Below the pieces are notes generated by a model that was not told where the DNA came from, made no database searches, and saw nothing but the letters and a program-made list of their open reading frames with translations. DNA of 30,782 bases, from the NCBI GenBank assembly GCA_937127165.1, contig CAKZLR010000004.1, positions 1-30,782 on the forward strand, in the 5' to 3' direction. Shown one piece after another: positions 7,802 to 16,079 of this stretch (positions are counted from its first letter, which is position 1; the number at the start of each line of letters is the position of its first letter). The position numbers were made by a program, and so were the translations under genes. This stretch comes from an uncultured Candidatus Peregrinibacteria bacterium (lineage in GTDB: Bacteria > Patescibacteriota > JACMRA01).

Positions 7802-8497
7802 TTATCTTTGATTTTGATAGTTAGTATATTTACTTCCTTTATACAATAAAACTGTTATTCCAATTGTTCCCGCAGACTTGAGTTTTGCAAAAACATTGGC
7901 AAAATCTAAATTTGCGTCAACTGTGTGACGAGGAATACTACCAAAAGAGAAATGCTCAGTCCTAGCGATATCTACACCATTCAAGCGACCAGAAACGGTT
8001 ATTCTGGCACCTAAAACTCTCGAATATTTTATTTTTTCTATATAAGTCTTAATAAGTTTCCTATAAGGAACTCTTTTTTCTATAGCAGCAGCTATTTCTT
8101 GGGCAATAACCTTAGCAGACCTGTGCGGATCTTTGTATTCTTCAATGTTTATTTTTACATCACCAACTAATTTAAATTTAGAAATTAAACTTTCTTTAAG
8201 TTTATTTATGGTTGCTCCACCTTTACCAATAACTAAACCAGGTTTGGTTACATACAAAGTTATCTCTATTCTCTTAACGAATCTTTTAATTATACACTCA
8301 ACTAAGCCTGCATTTTGCAACTCCTTGTGAATATATCTCTTAATCTCGATATCTTGTAAAAGAAGCGCAGAATAACTGCGACCAGTGGCAAACCAGACTG
8401 ATTTTTGCAAACCAGTAGCATCAATAGAATTAGCTGCATCTATATTAGCTAATCGTTGTTTGGCTCTAAAAAGAATCGGTGATATTTTTTGCCCCAT
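7802..8497 (-). CDS. rpsC: 30S ribosomal protein S3
   Basis: S3 lines the mRNA entry tunnel. The ATG at 8497 gives MGQKISPILFRA, the standard family start, and a 231-residue protein; an upstream GTG that overlaps the rplV stop would add 14 residues and is less likely. A KH RNA-binding domain carries KPGLVIGKGGATINKLK. The C-terminal domain has PYRKLIKTYIEKIK, GARITVSGRLNG and IARTEHFSFGSIPRHTVDAN. It ends 2 bases before rpsQ. Confidence 0.97.
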   Translation of the reverse strand: MGQKISPILFRAKQRLANIDAANSIDATGLQKSVWFATGRSYSALLLQDIEIKRYIHKELQNAGLVECIIKRFVKRIEITLYVTKPGLVIGKGGATINKLKESLISKFKLVGDVKINIEEYKDPHRSAKVIAQEIAAAIEKRVPYRKLIKTYIEKIKYSRVLGARITVSGRLNGVDIARTEHFSFGSIPRHTVDANLDFANVFAKLKSAGTIGITVLLYKGSKYTNYQNQR

Positions 8498-8538
8498 AAA
8501 GAGTATCTTTAAACTAATTAAAACTTTTTTGTCAATCA

Positions 8539-8901
8539 CTATTTTTCACTTAAACATACTTTAACCCTGGAATACCTTCTTCTAATTTTACCAACCATAC
8601 CCCTAGCTCGCGGTTTATATCTTATATAAGTCTGAGCTTGTTCTACTAGAATTGTGTCTATTTTGTAATTAGCATATTCAGCTTCGGTTAGTCCTAAATT
8701 TGAGGCAGCAGATTTTAAAAGATCGTGAATTTTTTTATTCTTTCCTTTTTTCAAAAACTTTAACCAATCTATTGCCTCCTGTAAAACAGCTCCCCTAATA
8801 GGATCAACTATTAACCTTGTTTTTCTAGGACTATAAGCTAACAAAGTAGATGCCTGAAATTTTTTATTCAGCAAGTTTTTGTTCTTTAAAGTATCGGACA
8901 T
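8539..8901 (-). CDS. rplV: 50S ribosomal protein L22
   Basis: L22 spans the large subunit, and its long hairpin lines the peptide exit tunnel. The 120-residue sequence includes YSPRKTRLIVDPIRGAVLQE, LLKSAASNL and the loop QAQTYIRYKPRARGMVGKIR followed by RYSRVKVCL. The ATG at 8901 (MSDTLKNKN) is chosen over a TTG two codons upstream. Confidence 0.96.
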   Translation of the reverse strand: MSDTLKNKNLLNKKFQASTLLAYSPRKTRLIVDPIRGAVLQEAIDWLKFLKKGKNKKIHDLLKSAASNLGLTEAEYANYKIDTILVEQAQTYIRYKPRARGMVGKIRRRYSRVKVCLSEK

Positions 8902-8914
8902 ACACAAAAATCAA

Positions 8915-9742
8915 TTATTTTTTACGACGACTAACAATAAGTTTGTCGCTAGGTTTAGATTTTCTGGTTTTCACACCAAGAGCGTGCTTACCCCAAGGAG
9001 TTTTAGGATATGTCATACCAACAGGATTTCTACCTTCACCACCTCCGTGAGGATGATCAACAGGATTCATCACTTTACCACGAACAGTTGGCCTTATGCC
9101 TCTATGTCTCTGTCTTCCTGCTTTTCCAATTCTAACCAAATTATGCGCATCATTACCAATTCGTCCGATAGTACACATACAATTACCGAGAACTTTCCTT
9201 ACTTCACCAGAAGGTAACTTCAAACTTACCATACGCCCATCATTAGCCGTAATAATGGCATAATTTCCAGCAGATCTTGCAATTTTGGCTCCTTGTCCTG
9301 GTCTAAGTTCTACTTGGCAAACATATGTTCCTATTGGAACTTGAAATAGGGGTATAGAATTACCCTCTACAATCTCCTTATTTTGACCAAAAACATCACC
9401 AACTTTTGTTCCTTTCACATACAAAATGTATGACTTTTTTCCTGTTTTGAGATCAACAACCAAAGAGATAAAAGCTGTTCTAGTAGGATCATATTCAATT
9501 GTTAGAATTTTAAAACCATTTTCAAACTGCTTTTTAAAATCAACCAACCTCACCAATTTTCTAGCACCACCACCCTGATGTCTAACTGTAATTGAACCAG
9601 AATTATTTCTACCACTACACTTAACCTTCCTCAAAAGGAGCCTTTTATAAGGCTCGTTAGTGGTAAGGATTCTCGAGTAATCAATTACTGATGTCCTTCT
9701 TCTAGCATTGGTTGTTGGTTTATAAACTTTTACTTGAGACAT
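8915..9742 (-). CDS. rplB: 50S ribosomal protein L2
   Basis: L2 is needed for subunit association and lies close to the peptidyl-transferase centre. The 275-residue length and hallmark segments are standard: KPTTNARRRTSVIDYS, NNSGSITVRHQGGGARK, IEYDPTRTAFISLV, QVELRPGQGAKIARSAGNYA and the C-terminal VMNPVDHPHGGGEGRNPVG, which contains the conserved histidine of the HPHGGGEG loop. In the usual order L2 follows L23 and precedes S19. Here S19 lies between L23 and L2. Confidence 0.98.
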   Translation of the reverse strand: MSQVKVYKPTTNARRRTSVIDYSRILTTNEPYKRLLLRKVKCSGRNNSGSITVRHQGGGARKLVRLVDFKKQFENGFKILTIEYDPTRTAFISLVVDLKTGKKSYILYVKGTKVGDVFGQNKEIVEGNSIPLFQVPIGTYVCQVELRPGQGAKIARSAGNYAIITANDGRMVSLKLPSGEVRKVLGNCMCTIGRIGNDAHNLVRIGKAGRQRHRGIRPTVRGKVMNPVDHPHGGGEGRNPVGMTYPKTPWGKHALGVKTRKSKPSDKLIVSRRKK

Positions 9743-9753
9743 AAATCTCTTAA

Positions 9754-10026
9754 CTATTGTTTAGCTTTTTTACCACCATGTCCTTTAAAAATAGTTGTTG
9801 GAGAAAATTCGCCCAATTTATGACCAACCATATCTTCAGTTATAAAAACATCGATAAACTTTCGACCATTGTGGACAGCGAATGTCAAACCCACAAATTC
9901 TGGCAAGATAGTACTAGCTCTACTCCAAGTTTTTATAGGAGTTTGAGAACCCATAGACCTGGCTTGTCTGGCTTTTTTAAGTAATTTGGGGTGGCAGAAT
10001 GGTCCTTTCCTAAGGGATCTAGACAT
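9754..10026 (-). CDS. rpsS: 30S ribosomal protein S19
   Basis: S19 is a head protein of the 30S subunit that contacts S13 and the large subunit. The 90 residues contain MSRSLRKGPFCHPKLLKK, IKTWSRASTILPEFVGLTFA, VHNGRKFIDVFITEDMVGHK and LGEFSPTTIFKGHGG. It is placed before L2 instead of after it, 5 bases downstream of rplW. Confidence 0.98.
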   Translation of the reverse strand: MSRSLRKGPFCHPKLLKKARQARSMGSQTPIKTWSRASTILPEFVGLTFAVHNGRKFIDVFITEDMVGHKLGEFSPTTIFKGHGGKKAKQ

Positions 10027-10031
10027 AAAAA

Positions 10032-10358
10032 TTATTTTGACTTAACAGTTTGACCTGAGTTAGCAAAAATTTGCGCAACTTTATCTTCACTTAAAACTTC
10101 TCCCGGCTTTAGTTTAATATAATACTTTGTTGGTCTTTTTTTCAAAATAGTTCTTCGTTTCTGGCCCCTAATTTTAACTTTAACTGGTAAATTGGCTACA
10201 TTTATTCTAATAGGATTTAAACCATGCTTTTTTAATATTTTAGCTAACTCAATTTTATTAGGTATAAAACTCCCATCAATGGTTAAAACAAAAACTTGAG
10301 ACTGGCTCATGTTATAGGCCTTTTCAGTTTGTAATAAACTAACATTATTCAAAGTCAT
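10032..10358 (-). CDS. rplW: 50S ribosomal protein L23
   Basis: L23 sits at the tunnel exit and is the docking site for trigger factor and SRP. The 108-residue protein shows LQTEKAYNMSQSQVFVLTID, EKLLKKHGL-like ILKKHGLNPIRINVANLP and GQKRRTILKKRPTKYYIKLK, the expected order for L23. It starts 2 bases after the rplD stop. Confidence 0.95.
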   Translation of the reverse strand: MTLNNVSLLQTEKAYNMSQSQVFVLTIDGSFIPNKIELAKILKKHGLNPIRINVANLPVKVKIRGQKRRTILKKRPTKYYIKLKPGEVLSEDKVAQIFANSGQTVKSK

Positions 10359-10360
10359 AA

Positions 10361-10996
10361 TTAACTATTTAATCTTTCTTCTAGTAGAGTTTTTGCTCGA
10401 GGAGTTAATACTAAATTTTGAGCCTGAAGTAATCTATAAATCTTTAAATTTCTGGCATTTATCAACTTTACTCCAGTTGCAAGAAAACCTCTCAGTTTAG
10501 GTTTGTCATCAGAAATATATACCAACAAGGTCTGCTGCGGTTTGGACTGAGTCACTTGTGCCAATCTAGTGAGTATATTTATAGCTAATTTAGTTTTCGG
10601 ATAATCAAAAGAATCATCTAACTGAAACACTTTTTCGGCAACCAGTCTGTCTTTTAAGACTGACTTTAAGGCGGCAATCCTAGAGGTTTTATTAATTTTA
10701 CGATGCCAATTTCTTTGATTTCGAGGACCAAAAACCACACCACCTCCTCTCCAAATAGGAGACCTTATAGATCCATGTCTTGCTCTACCAGTTCCTTTTT
10801 GTTTCCAAGGTTTTTTACCACCACCCCTAACTTCCGCACGAGTCTTAGTATGGGCATTACCTGACCTATCATTCATTAATTCACATCTTACCACCTGAGC
10901 TAGCAGTTTCTCTCTAACTTCATAATCAGCTAGCATATGAAAAGCCTCAACTTGTTTGCTCATTGTATCGTCTATCACAGTCAATTTAAAGGACAT
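10361..10996 (-). CDS. rplD: 50S ribosomal protein L4
   Basis: L4 binds 23S rRNA domain I, and its long loop lines the exit tunnel. In E. coli it also represses its own operon. The 211 residues include TRAEVRGGGKKPWKQKGTGR, ARHGSIRSPIWRGGGVVFGP and NQRNWHRKINKTSRIAAL, the signature tunnel loop. It lies 10 bases after rplC. Confidence 0.97.
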   Translation of the reverse strand: MSFKLTVIDDTMSKQVEAFHMLADYEVREKLLAQVVRCELMNDRSGNAHTKTRAEVRGGGKKPWKQKGTGRARHGSIRSPIWRGGGVVFGPRNQRNWHRKINKTSRIAALKSVLKDRLVAEKVFQLDDSFDYPKTKLAINILTRLAQVTQSKPQQTLLVYISDDKPKLRGFLATGVKLINARNLKIYRLLQAQNLVLTPRAKTLLEERLNS

Positions 10997-11006
10997 ACAT
11001 TAAAAC

Positions 11007-11612
11007 TTAGTTAATTTTTTGAATCTTTAAGAAACTTTTGTTGGCACCGGGAACGGAACCATTCACAAAAATAAGTCCTTGCTCTGAATCAATAGCTACA
11101 ATTCTTAAACCAGTAACTGTTACCTGAGAATTTCCTTGATGACCTGCCATTCTCATACCTTTAAATACTCGACCAGGATCAGTTCTAGCACCAATTGAAC
11201 CAGGGGCTCTATTGTGATCGTGGCCATGACTTTTTGGTTGCCCCCTAAAACCATGTCTCTTAACAACACCAGCAAAGCCTTTACCAACAGATTTACCAGA
11301 GATCTTGAGTCGATCGTCTAGATTAAAATCGGATACATCCAAAAATTTTTTACCCTCAGGCAAAACTACCTTAAACTCACCAACACAGTGATAAGCTTGC
11401 TCTTCACCGGTATATTTTTTAAAATGGCCAATAATTGGTTTTAATTTAGTCTTTTTCGGAAAAGCACAAATTTGAACAGCTTCATAACCATCTTTGTCTT
11501 TAGTCTTTATTTGAGCTACATTATTTCTTGGCATTTTAACAACAGTTACGGGCACAACACGTCCGTCAAGAAAAAGTCTTGTCATTCCTAATTTTTGAGC
11601 AAATCCAACCAT
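11007..11612 (-). CDS. rplC: 50S ribosomal protein L3
   Basis: L3 is an early assembly protein that reaches toward the peptidyl-transferase centre. The 201 residues contain FAQKLGMTRLFLDGRVVPVT, GKGFAGVVKRHGFRGQPKSH, GSIGARTDPGRVFKGMRMAG and HQGNSQVTVTGLRIVAID. The glutamine in MAGHQGN that PrmB methylates in E. coli is present. AGGGG stands one base before the ATG, which is very close for a ribosome site. Confidence 0.97.
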   Translation of the reverse strand: MVGFAQKLGMTRLFLDGRVVPVTVVKMPRNNVAQIKTKDKDGYEAVQICAFPKKTKLKPIIGHFKKYTGEEQAYHCVGEFKVVLPEGKKFLDVSDFNLDDRLKISGKSVGKGFAGVVKRHGFRGQPKSHGHDHNRAPGSIGARTDPGRVFKGMRMAGHQGNSQVTVTGLRIVAIDSEQGLIFVNGSVPGANKSFLKIQKIN

Positions 11613-11641
11613 ACCCCTACTATAAAAAACTTTGTAAAAAA

Positions 11642-11962
11642 TTAATAATTAATTGTCTCTATATTAATATCGACACCAGCAGGTAAAACCAAAGTGGACA
11701 AGTTGTTTACAAGCTCATTGTTGACATTATAAATGTCAATCAGTCTTTTGTGTATTCTACACTCAAAAGTGTCTCTATGTTTAGAGTAGACAAAGGTAGA
11801 TCTCAAAACACTAATCTTCTTCTTTTTAGTTTTTAAAGGTATTGGTCCGACAATTTTCCCTTCACACTTCAATATAACCTGGACTAATTTACGAACAGAA
11901 TTTTCGAGTACCGTATGATCAAAAGAGTAAATCCTCACTCGCATTTTCGTTTTAGTAGACAT
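11642..11962 (-). CDS. rpsJ: 30S ribosomal protein S10
   Basis: S10 is a head protein of the 30S subunit and the NusB partner in antitermination. The ATG at 11962 gives a 106-residue protein that starts MSTKTKMRVRIYSFDHTVLE and has GPIPLKTKKKKISVLRSTFV, HRDTFECRIHKRLIDI and the C-terminal LVLPAGVDINIET. GTGGAAG lies 7-13 bases upstream as a plausible ribosome site; a TTG five codons earlier would place that site inside the gene. It is the first gene of the fifteen-gene minus-strand cluster. Confidence 0.96.
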   Translation of the reverse strand: MSTKTKMRVRIYSFDHTVLENSVRKLVQVILKCEGKIVGPIPLKTKKKKISVLRSTFVYSKHRDTFECRIHKRLIDIYNVNNELVNNLSTLVLPAGVDINIETINY

Positions 11963-12005
11963 ACTAAACTTCCACAAATTATTCAGGCAACGGGCTTAGG
12001 GCCTA

Positions 12006-12034
12006 TTGCTAAAACAGAATTTTGACTTTGTCAA
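12006..12034 (-). promoter_or_regulatory. Candidate promoter of the ribosomal-protein cluster
   Basis: On the minus strand TTGACA (12034-12029) is followed by a 17-base spacer and TAGCAA (12011-12006), a weak -10 with three consensus positions. The -35 is embedded in the perfect dyad TTGAC-TTT-GTCAA (12022-12034). A hairpin with GCAATAGGC and GCCCGTTGC arms (11987-12009, one mismatch) overlaps the -10 and lies upstream of rpsJ. It could be a leader structure only if transcription starts further upstream. Confidence 0.35.
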
Positions 12035-12761
12035 GTTTTGATTTTCCCAAAAAAGATGATTTATGAACACCATGCTATATAATAATCTACTACAAGATTG
12101 ATTGAATATTTTTAACCTACCGTTCTGAACGAAGAAATATAAAATTTAATTTAAGCCTTGAAAAACCTTAATTTTGTGCTATTTATCTCCGCAAAATTGT
12201 TTTCAACTTTTTTAGTTGAATGTAAAATTGATTTTATCAAGGATACTAAATAGTATGATAATTAAAAAGTTTATGTGATTAAAAAGTATGTATTAATTAA
12301 AAAGTATGTATCTTTAAACCAATTCAAAAAAGTATTCCTTTAAAAACTATCTATCTTGTTTTTCATACTTTTCGTTTTTAGGATAATAAAAAAATAAAAA
12401 AAGGGATTGTGAGTTTGAGATTCAAGAGTATATATTAAAAAATTTGACTTTGTTCTTTCGGGTAGTTGTGGTTTTATAAGGCGATCATCCTTAGACTGAA
12501 AGAAAATTACTGATTTGAAGATTTTAAGTTTACTCAAATTCTTGATCTTTGATTGTATTACAGACAATATCTTTGAAAGTACCCTATCATACCTAACGTC
12601 ATCTGCCTGTCAAAGTTTTTATTCTGGTGGTACTTGTTTTTTATAAAAATACTTTAACTCTAATTGAATATGTATTAGAGACAAACCAAAAGAAAAATTA
12701 AGAACAAAAAGTTGAAATACTATGGTCCCGAGAACTTTTGGACTCTATAAAACTTCTAAAA
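12035..12761. other. Gene-free spacer upstream of rpsJ
   Basis: This AT-rich stretch has no convincing coding sequence. A 75-codon minus-strand frame at 12340-12567 has a biased Lys/Phe/Ser/Ile composition and resembles nothing known to me, so it is not called. The only clear structure is the imperfect 17-18 bp triplicate at 12261-12312. Confidence 0.5.
12261..12312. repeat. Three tandem copies of a 17-18 bp unit
   Basis: Copies start at 12261, 12278 and 12296, each beginning ATTAAAAAGT. The second and third share ATTAAAAAGTATGTAT exactly, and the first differs in its second half (TTATGTG). Confidence 0.85.
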
Positions 12762-13042
12762 CTAAAAAAGAGCCCATACTAAACCAAAAACAATCATTCT
12801 TTCTATTGTCGCTTCTTTTTCTATTATTTTGCTAGCAAATTCAGAAAAATTAGAATGGTCATGTTTGACTAAACTTTCTGATGACTCTAAATGCCAGGCA
12901 ACAAATGAACCAAACTTTTACTTTAAATTTATTTTTTTATTTCTCTGGGTAAATCTTTATAATCTGTAAAACTGTCAGAATATCTATGAAAAACATAATG
13001 TAATGGTGTTTTTTGATTTAGTACTTGTGATATTGTAATCAT
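12762..13042 (-). pseudogene. Split small ORF downstream of thrC, product unknown
   Basis: An ATG at 13042 overlaps the thrC stop by one base (TGATG) and opens a 37-codon frame containing TPLHYVFHRYSDSFTDYKDL and ending at a TAA (12929-12931). After a frame change an open stretch of 51 codons runs from 12917 to the TAG at 12762, containing FGSFVAWHLESSESLVKHDH and SEFASKIIEKEATIERMI. Both have balanced composition unlike random AT-rich translation, and the coupling to thrC suggests a former second gene of that operon of roughly 90 residues. I do not recognise the family. It could instead be an intact 37-residue peptide followed by non-coding DNA. Confidence 0.5.
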
Positions 13043-14316
13043 CAAGCCAAAATTTTTTTGAGTTCTGAGTATTCTGCTTTTATCTGTATTTTTCGAGCAG
13101 GAGTAGACTCTAATTGTTGTATAATTTGGGTGTCATCGACAAATATTTTTGTGGCATTATAAATCTCGTGAGCAAACTTAACCGGTGAAGCTGTACCATA
13201 AATTACCTGAACATAATCTGAATTTTCATAAGCTTCAGCTGCTTTCCAACCGACTGCAGTATGTGGGCACATTAAATAATTATGTTTTTCATAAACTCGT
13301 ATTATAGTGTCTATAGTTTCCCGATCACTAACTGTAGATACTTGTAAATGCTTTTTAAGTAATTCTAGATTGTTTTCAAACATTTTCAAGATCCTTACAA
13401 AATTACTTGGATTAGAGATGTCCATAGCATTGGATAAAGTGGAAATTGTTGGTTTTGGCTCGTATTTGCCAGTTTGTAAAAACCTAAACACGGTGTCATT
13501 GGCATTAACTCCAGCTACAAAATCGGTAACTGGCATCCCCATTTTCATAGCAAACAAACCTGCCGCTAAATTACCAAAATTACCAGAAGGTATCACAATT
13601 TGCAGCTTTTTATCTGGTAATTGCGACCATACCCAAAAATGATAAATTATTTGAGGAATCAGTCTGCCAATATTAATTGAATTCGCCGAGGTTAAATTTA
13701 AATTTTTCAAATCTGGATCTTTAAAAGCTTGTTTTACCATAGTTTGGCAGTCGTCAAAAAAACCATCTACTTCTACAGGAAAGATATTATCTGCCACACT
13801 AGTTAGTTGTTTTTCCTGAAGCTTGCTCACTTTTCCTTTTGGAAAAAGTACATAAACCTCAATATTGGGTACGTTTGCAAAACCATGAGCCACCGCACCC
13901 CCAGTGTCGCCACTAGTGGCCACTAAAATTCTAATTTTTTTGTTTTGTTTTTGGGCAAAATGACTGGTCAAATTAGCCAAAACTCTAGCAGCAACATCTT
14001 TAAAAGCCATCGTTGGACCGTGAAAAATTTCTAAAATGTATTTGTTTCCAACAGATACTAATGGAATGTTAAAATTAAGAGAATTAAAAGCAATCTTTCT
14101 AAGATCAGTAGCTTCAATATCGTCCGAAAACCATTTTTGCAAAACCAGAAAACCAATTTCAGGTAAAGTTAAACCTATCAGTTGTCTAATTTCAACTGAA
14201 GAAAAAATAGGAATAAAACTAGGATAAAATAAACCACCATCAGAAGCCAAGCCCTCTATTAAAGCAGTTTCGAAATTTACTTGAATAGAAGGGTTAGTCA
14301 AACTATAAAAAGTCAT
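13042..14316 (-). CDS. thrC: Threonine synthase
   Basis: PLP enzyme converting O-phosphohomoserine to threonine, the last step of threonine synthesis. The N-terminal region has the family pattern YPS...P followed by the PLP-lysine motif EIFHGPTMAFKDVA with K106. The phosphate-binding glycine loop is ATSGDTGGAVAHGF, and NSINIGRLIPQI and SGNFGNLAAGLFA follow. At 424 residues it is full length. No thrA, thrB, asd or hom gene is in the window, so the substrate source is unclear. Its stop codon is TGA, which argues against reassignment of UGA in this organism. The start has no clear ribosome site. Confidence 0.95.
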   Translation of the reverse strand: MTFYSLTNPSIQVNFETALIEGLASDGGLFYPSFIPIFSSVEIRQLIGLTLPEIGFLVLQKWFSDDIEATDLRKIAFNSLNFNIPLVSVGNKYILEIFHGPTMAFKDVAARVLANLTSHFAQKQNKKIRILVATSGDTGGAVAHGFANVPNIEVYVLFPKGKVSKLQEKQLTSVADNIFPVEVDGFFDDCQTMVKQAFKDPDLKNLNLTSANSINIGRLIPQIIYHFWVWSQLPDKKLQIVIPSGNFGNLAAGLFAMKMGMPVTDFVAGVNANDTVFRFLQTGKYEPKPTISTLSNAMDISNPSNFVRILKMFENNLELLKKHLQVSTVSDRETIDTIIRVYEKHNYLMCPHTAVGWKAAEAYENSDYVQVIYGTASPVKFAHEIYNATKIFVDDTQIIQQLESTPARKIQIKAEYSELKKILA

Positions 14317-14551
14317 AAAATTAAAATATAGTAAACATAGTATTTAGTCTTTTTAACTTATAACTCATAAAACGATATAATGTCTAGAATTTTTTAGCAA
14401 TGTCAAATCAACAAAACTCTTGCAGAAAAAATGTACTATAAAGTAAAACTAGTATCCTATTTGTTAAAACAATTATTCACGAACTAGTAATAAATTAAGA
14501 ATAAATACGCATTATTATTGATATTATTGAAGCTTTACTTTAAAAAGTAAT
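14317..14551. other. Divergent spacer between thrC and the LRR gene, left part
   Basis: AT-rich upstream DNA shared by two divergent genes. I see no good thrC promoter. A near-palindrome TTACTTT-AA-AAAGTAA lies at 14535-14550, directly before the LRR promoter region. Confidence 0.45.
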
Positions 14552-14618
14552 CCAGAAATAAAAACACTTCAGATGTTTATGGCTGTTGTTTGACAAAACA
14601 TTTCTGGAAAAATATAAA
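14552..14618 (+). promoter_or_regulatory. Near-consensus sigma70 promoter of the LRR gene with flanking dyad
   Basis: TTGACA (14590-14595), exactly 17 bases, then TATAAA (14613-14618). The inverted repeat CCAGAAAT (14552-14559) and ATTTCTGG (14600-14607) places one arm upstream of the -35 and the other in the spacer, the arrangement of a looped operator. The predicted start near 14625 leaves a leader of about 20 bases without a Shine-Dalgarno sequence. Confidence 0.7.
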
Positions 14619-14643
14619 TCGAACTCATAATCTGTAACTTACA

Positions 14644-15837
14644 ATGGGTCAAAACTCGTTGATTTTAGATAATCATAACAACCAACAATTATCTTTTATT
14701 CAAAAACTTCTACAAAATTCTTGGGTACAATCCTTTAGTCAACAGTCTGATTTGCCACCGGATCGGGCTATTGCAAAGATTTTGAGTCATGACTGGGTTG
14801 CTTGTCCACCAGAAATTATTGATGGAGAATTTGTGGCTATAGATTTAGGAGATGGTTTACACCCAGGAGGACCTCTTAGTCTAGCTGGTTTAACCAAATT
14901 AGAAAGATTAGGAATCGGCGAAGCTATGCTTACCGAGCTTGATATCTCACAAAACCCAAATCTAAAACAAATTTGGGCTGATTATAATTATCTAACAACC
15001 TTAAACCTACAAAATAACCCACTTTTGGAAGAATTATGGGTCAACTACAATCAACTAACCAGTTTGGATGTTAGTTATAACCCTAGACTAAAAAAACTGT
15101 ATTGTCATGAAAATTACCTCACAGAATTAGATATCAGTAAAAATTTGGAACTTGAATTATTGTACTGTTTTAGCAATCAATTGACCTTTTTAGACACTTC
15201 TCAAAACTCCAAACTACAATCACTAGCTTGTTTTCACAATTTTATTAAGAATTTAGATGTCAGCCGTAATCTAGATTTAGAAATTTTATATTGTCACCGC
15301 AATAATTTAAGTAAACTTGATGTTTCTAAAAACCTTAAGTTAAAGGAACTATGGGTTCACGAAAATCACCTAACTGAAATTGATGTCTCATGTAACTTAA
15401 ATTTAGTAAAATTAAGATTTGCTAATAATAAAATTAGCCAGATAGATTTATCCCAAAACCCAAATTTAGAAAGACTGTCTTGTGAGTTTAACCAACTAAA
15501 TCAACTTAATCTTAAACAAAATTATAAATTAAAAAAATTGTGGTGTAACAATAACTTCCTGACTGAATTAGATTTGCACAATAATCCAGATTTAGAAGAA
15601 TTAGAGTGTCAAGAAAATGAACTGATATATCTTGACTTGTCTCAAAATCCAAATTTGGAAGCTATAAATTGTGAAAATAATTTATTGACTGAACTAGATA
15701 TTAGTAAAAATCCCAAAATTCGTTCCGTAGCTTGCAAAATGGACAGTTTGAAAAAAATTATATGCACTCAAAAACAGTTTGACGAAATTTTTTCTAACAC
15801 TGATCTGTCTACTTTGTGTCAAATCATAAACCGATAG
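14644..15837 (+). CDS. Leucine-rich repeat protein with 13 repeats of 21 residues
   Basis: Residues 96-368 are thirteen uninterrupted 21-residue leucine-rich repeats of the pattern LTxLDxSxNPxLxxLxCxxNx, all of identical length. Residues 1-95 are a non-repeat cap containing FVAIDLGDGLHPGGPLSL, and a 29-residue capping end follows. There is no signal peptide or membrane segment, so the protein should be cytoplasmic unless exported by an unusual route. A curved solenoid for protein binding is expected; the ligand is unknown. Bacterial LRR proteins of this 21-residue kind are often surface or interaction proteins, and this one has a strong isolated promoter. Cysteines recur at one position (YC, AC, SC, WC, EC, NC, AC). 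Confidence 0.9.
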   Translation: MGQNSLILDNHNNQQLSFIQKLLQNSWVQSFSQQSDLPPDRAIAKILSHDWVACPPEIIDGEFVAIDLGDGLHPGGPLSLAGLTKLERLGIGEAMLTELDISQNPNLKQIWADYNYLTTLNLQNNPLLEELWVNYNQLTSLDVSYNPRLKKLYCHENYLTELDISKNLELELLYCFSNQLTFLDTSQNSKLQSLACFHNFIKNLDVSRNLDLEILYCHRNNLSKLDVSKNLKLKELWVHENHLTEIDVSCNLNLVKLRFANNKISQIDLSQNPNLERLSCEFNQLNQLNLKQNYKLKKLWCNNNFLTELDLHNNPDLEELECQENELIYLDLSQNPNLEAINCENNLLTELDISKNPKIRSVACKMDSLKKIICTQKQFDEIFSNTDLSTLCQIINR

Positions 15838-16079
15838 ACTATGCATTCGAAGTTATTTAACTAGAGTCACTTTTCGGCTATCTCTACCGATCTTTCCTGT
15901 TTGTTTGTTGTAATAACACAACGTCTGTTAACATACTTATTATCAATGTATCTTGATATTGCTACTTATTTTAAGCTGTTTTAGGCATTTTGCTCTTGTC
16001 AAAAACAAAAAAATTTTCCAAAGATTCCCAAGTCGCCCTTCAGGCACTTATTTTTAGCAAGTTATTTTTTATTAAGCAT

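Noticed and set aside
12340..12567. 75-codon minus-strand ORF upstream of rpsJ
   Set aside because: Composition is that of random AT-rich DNA (Lys, Ser, Phe, Ile), with no motif and no ribosome site.
14644..15837. 63-bp DNA periodicity considered as a CRISPR-like or satellite array
   Set aside because: The period is fully explained by 21-residue leucine-rich repeats in one open frame; the DNA copies are diverged.
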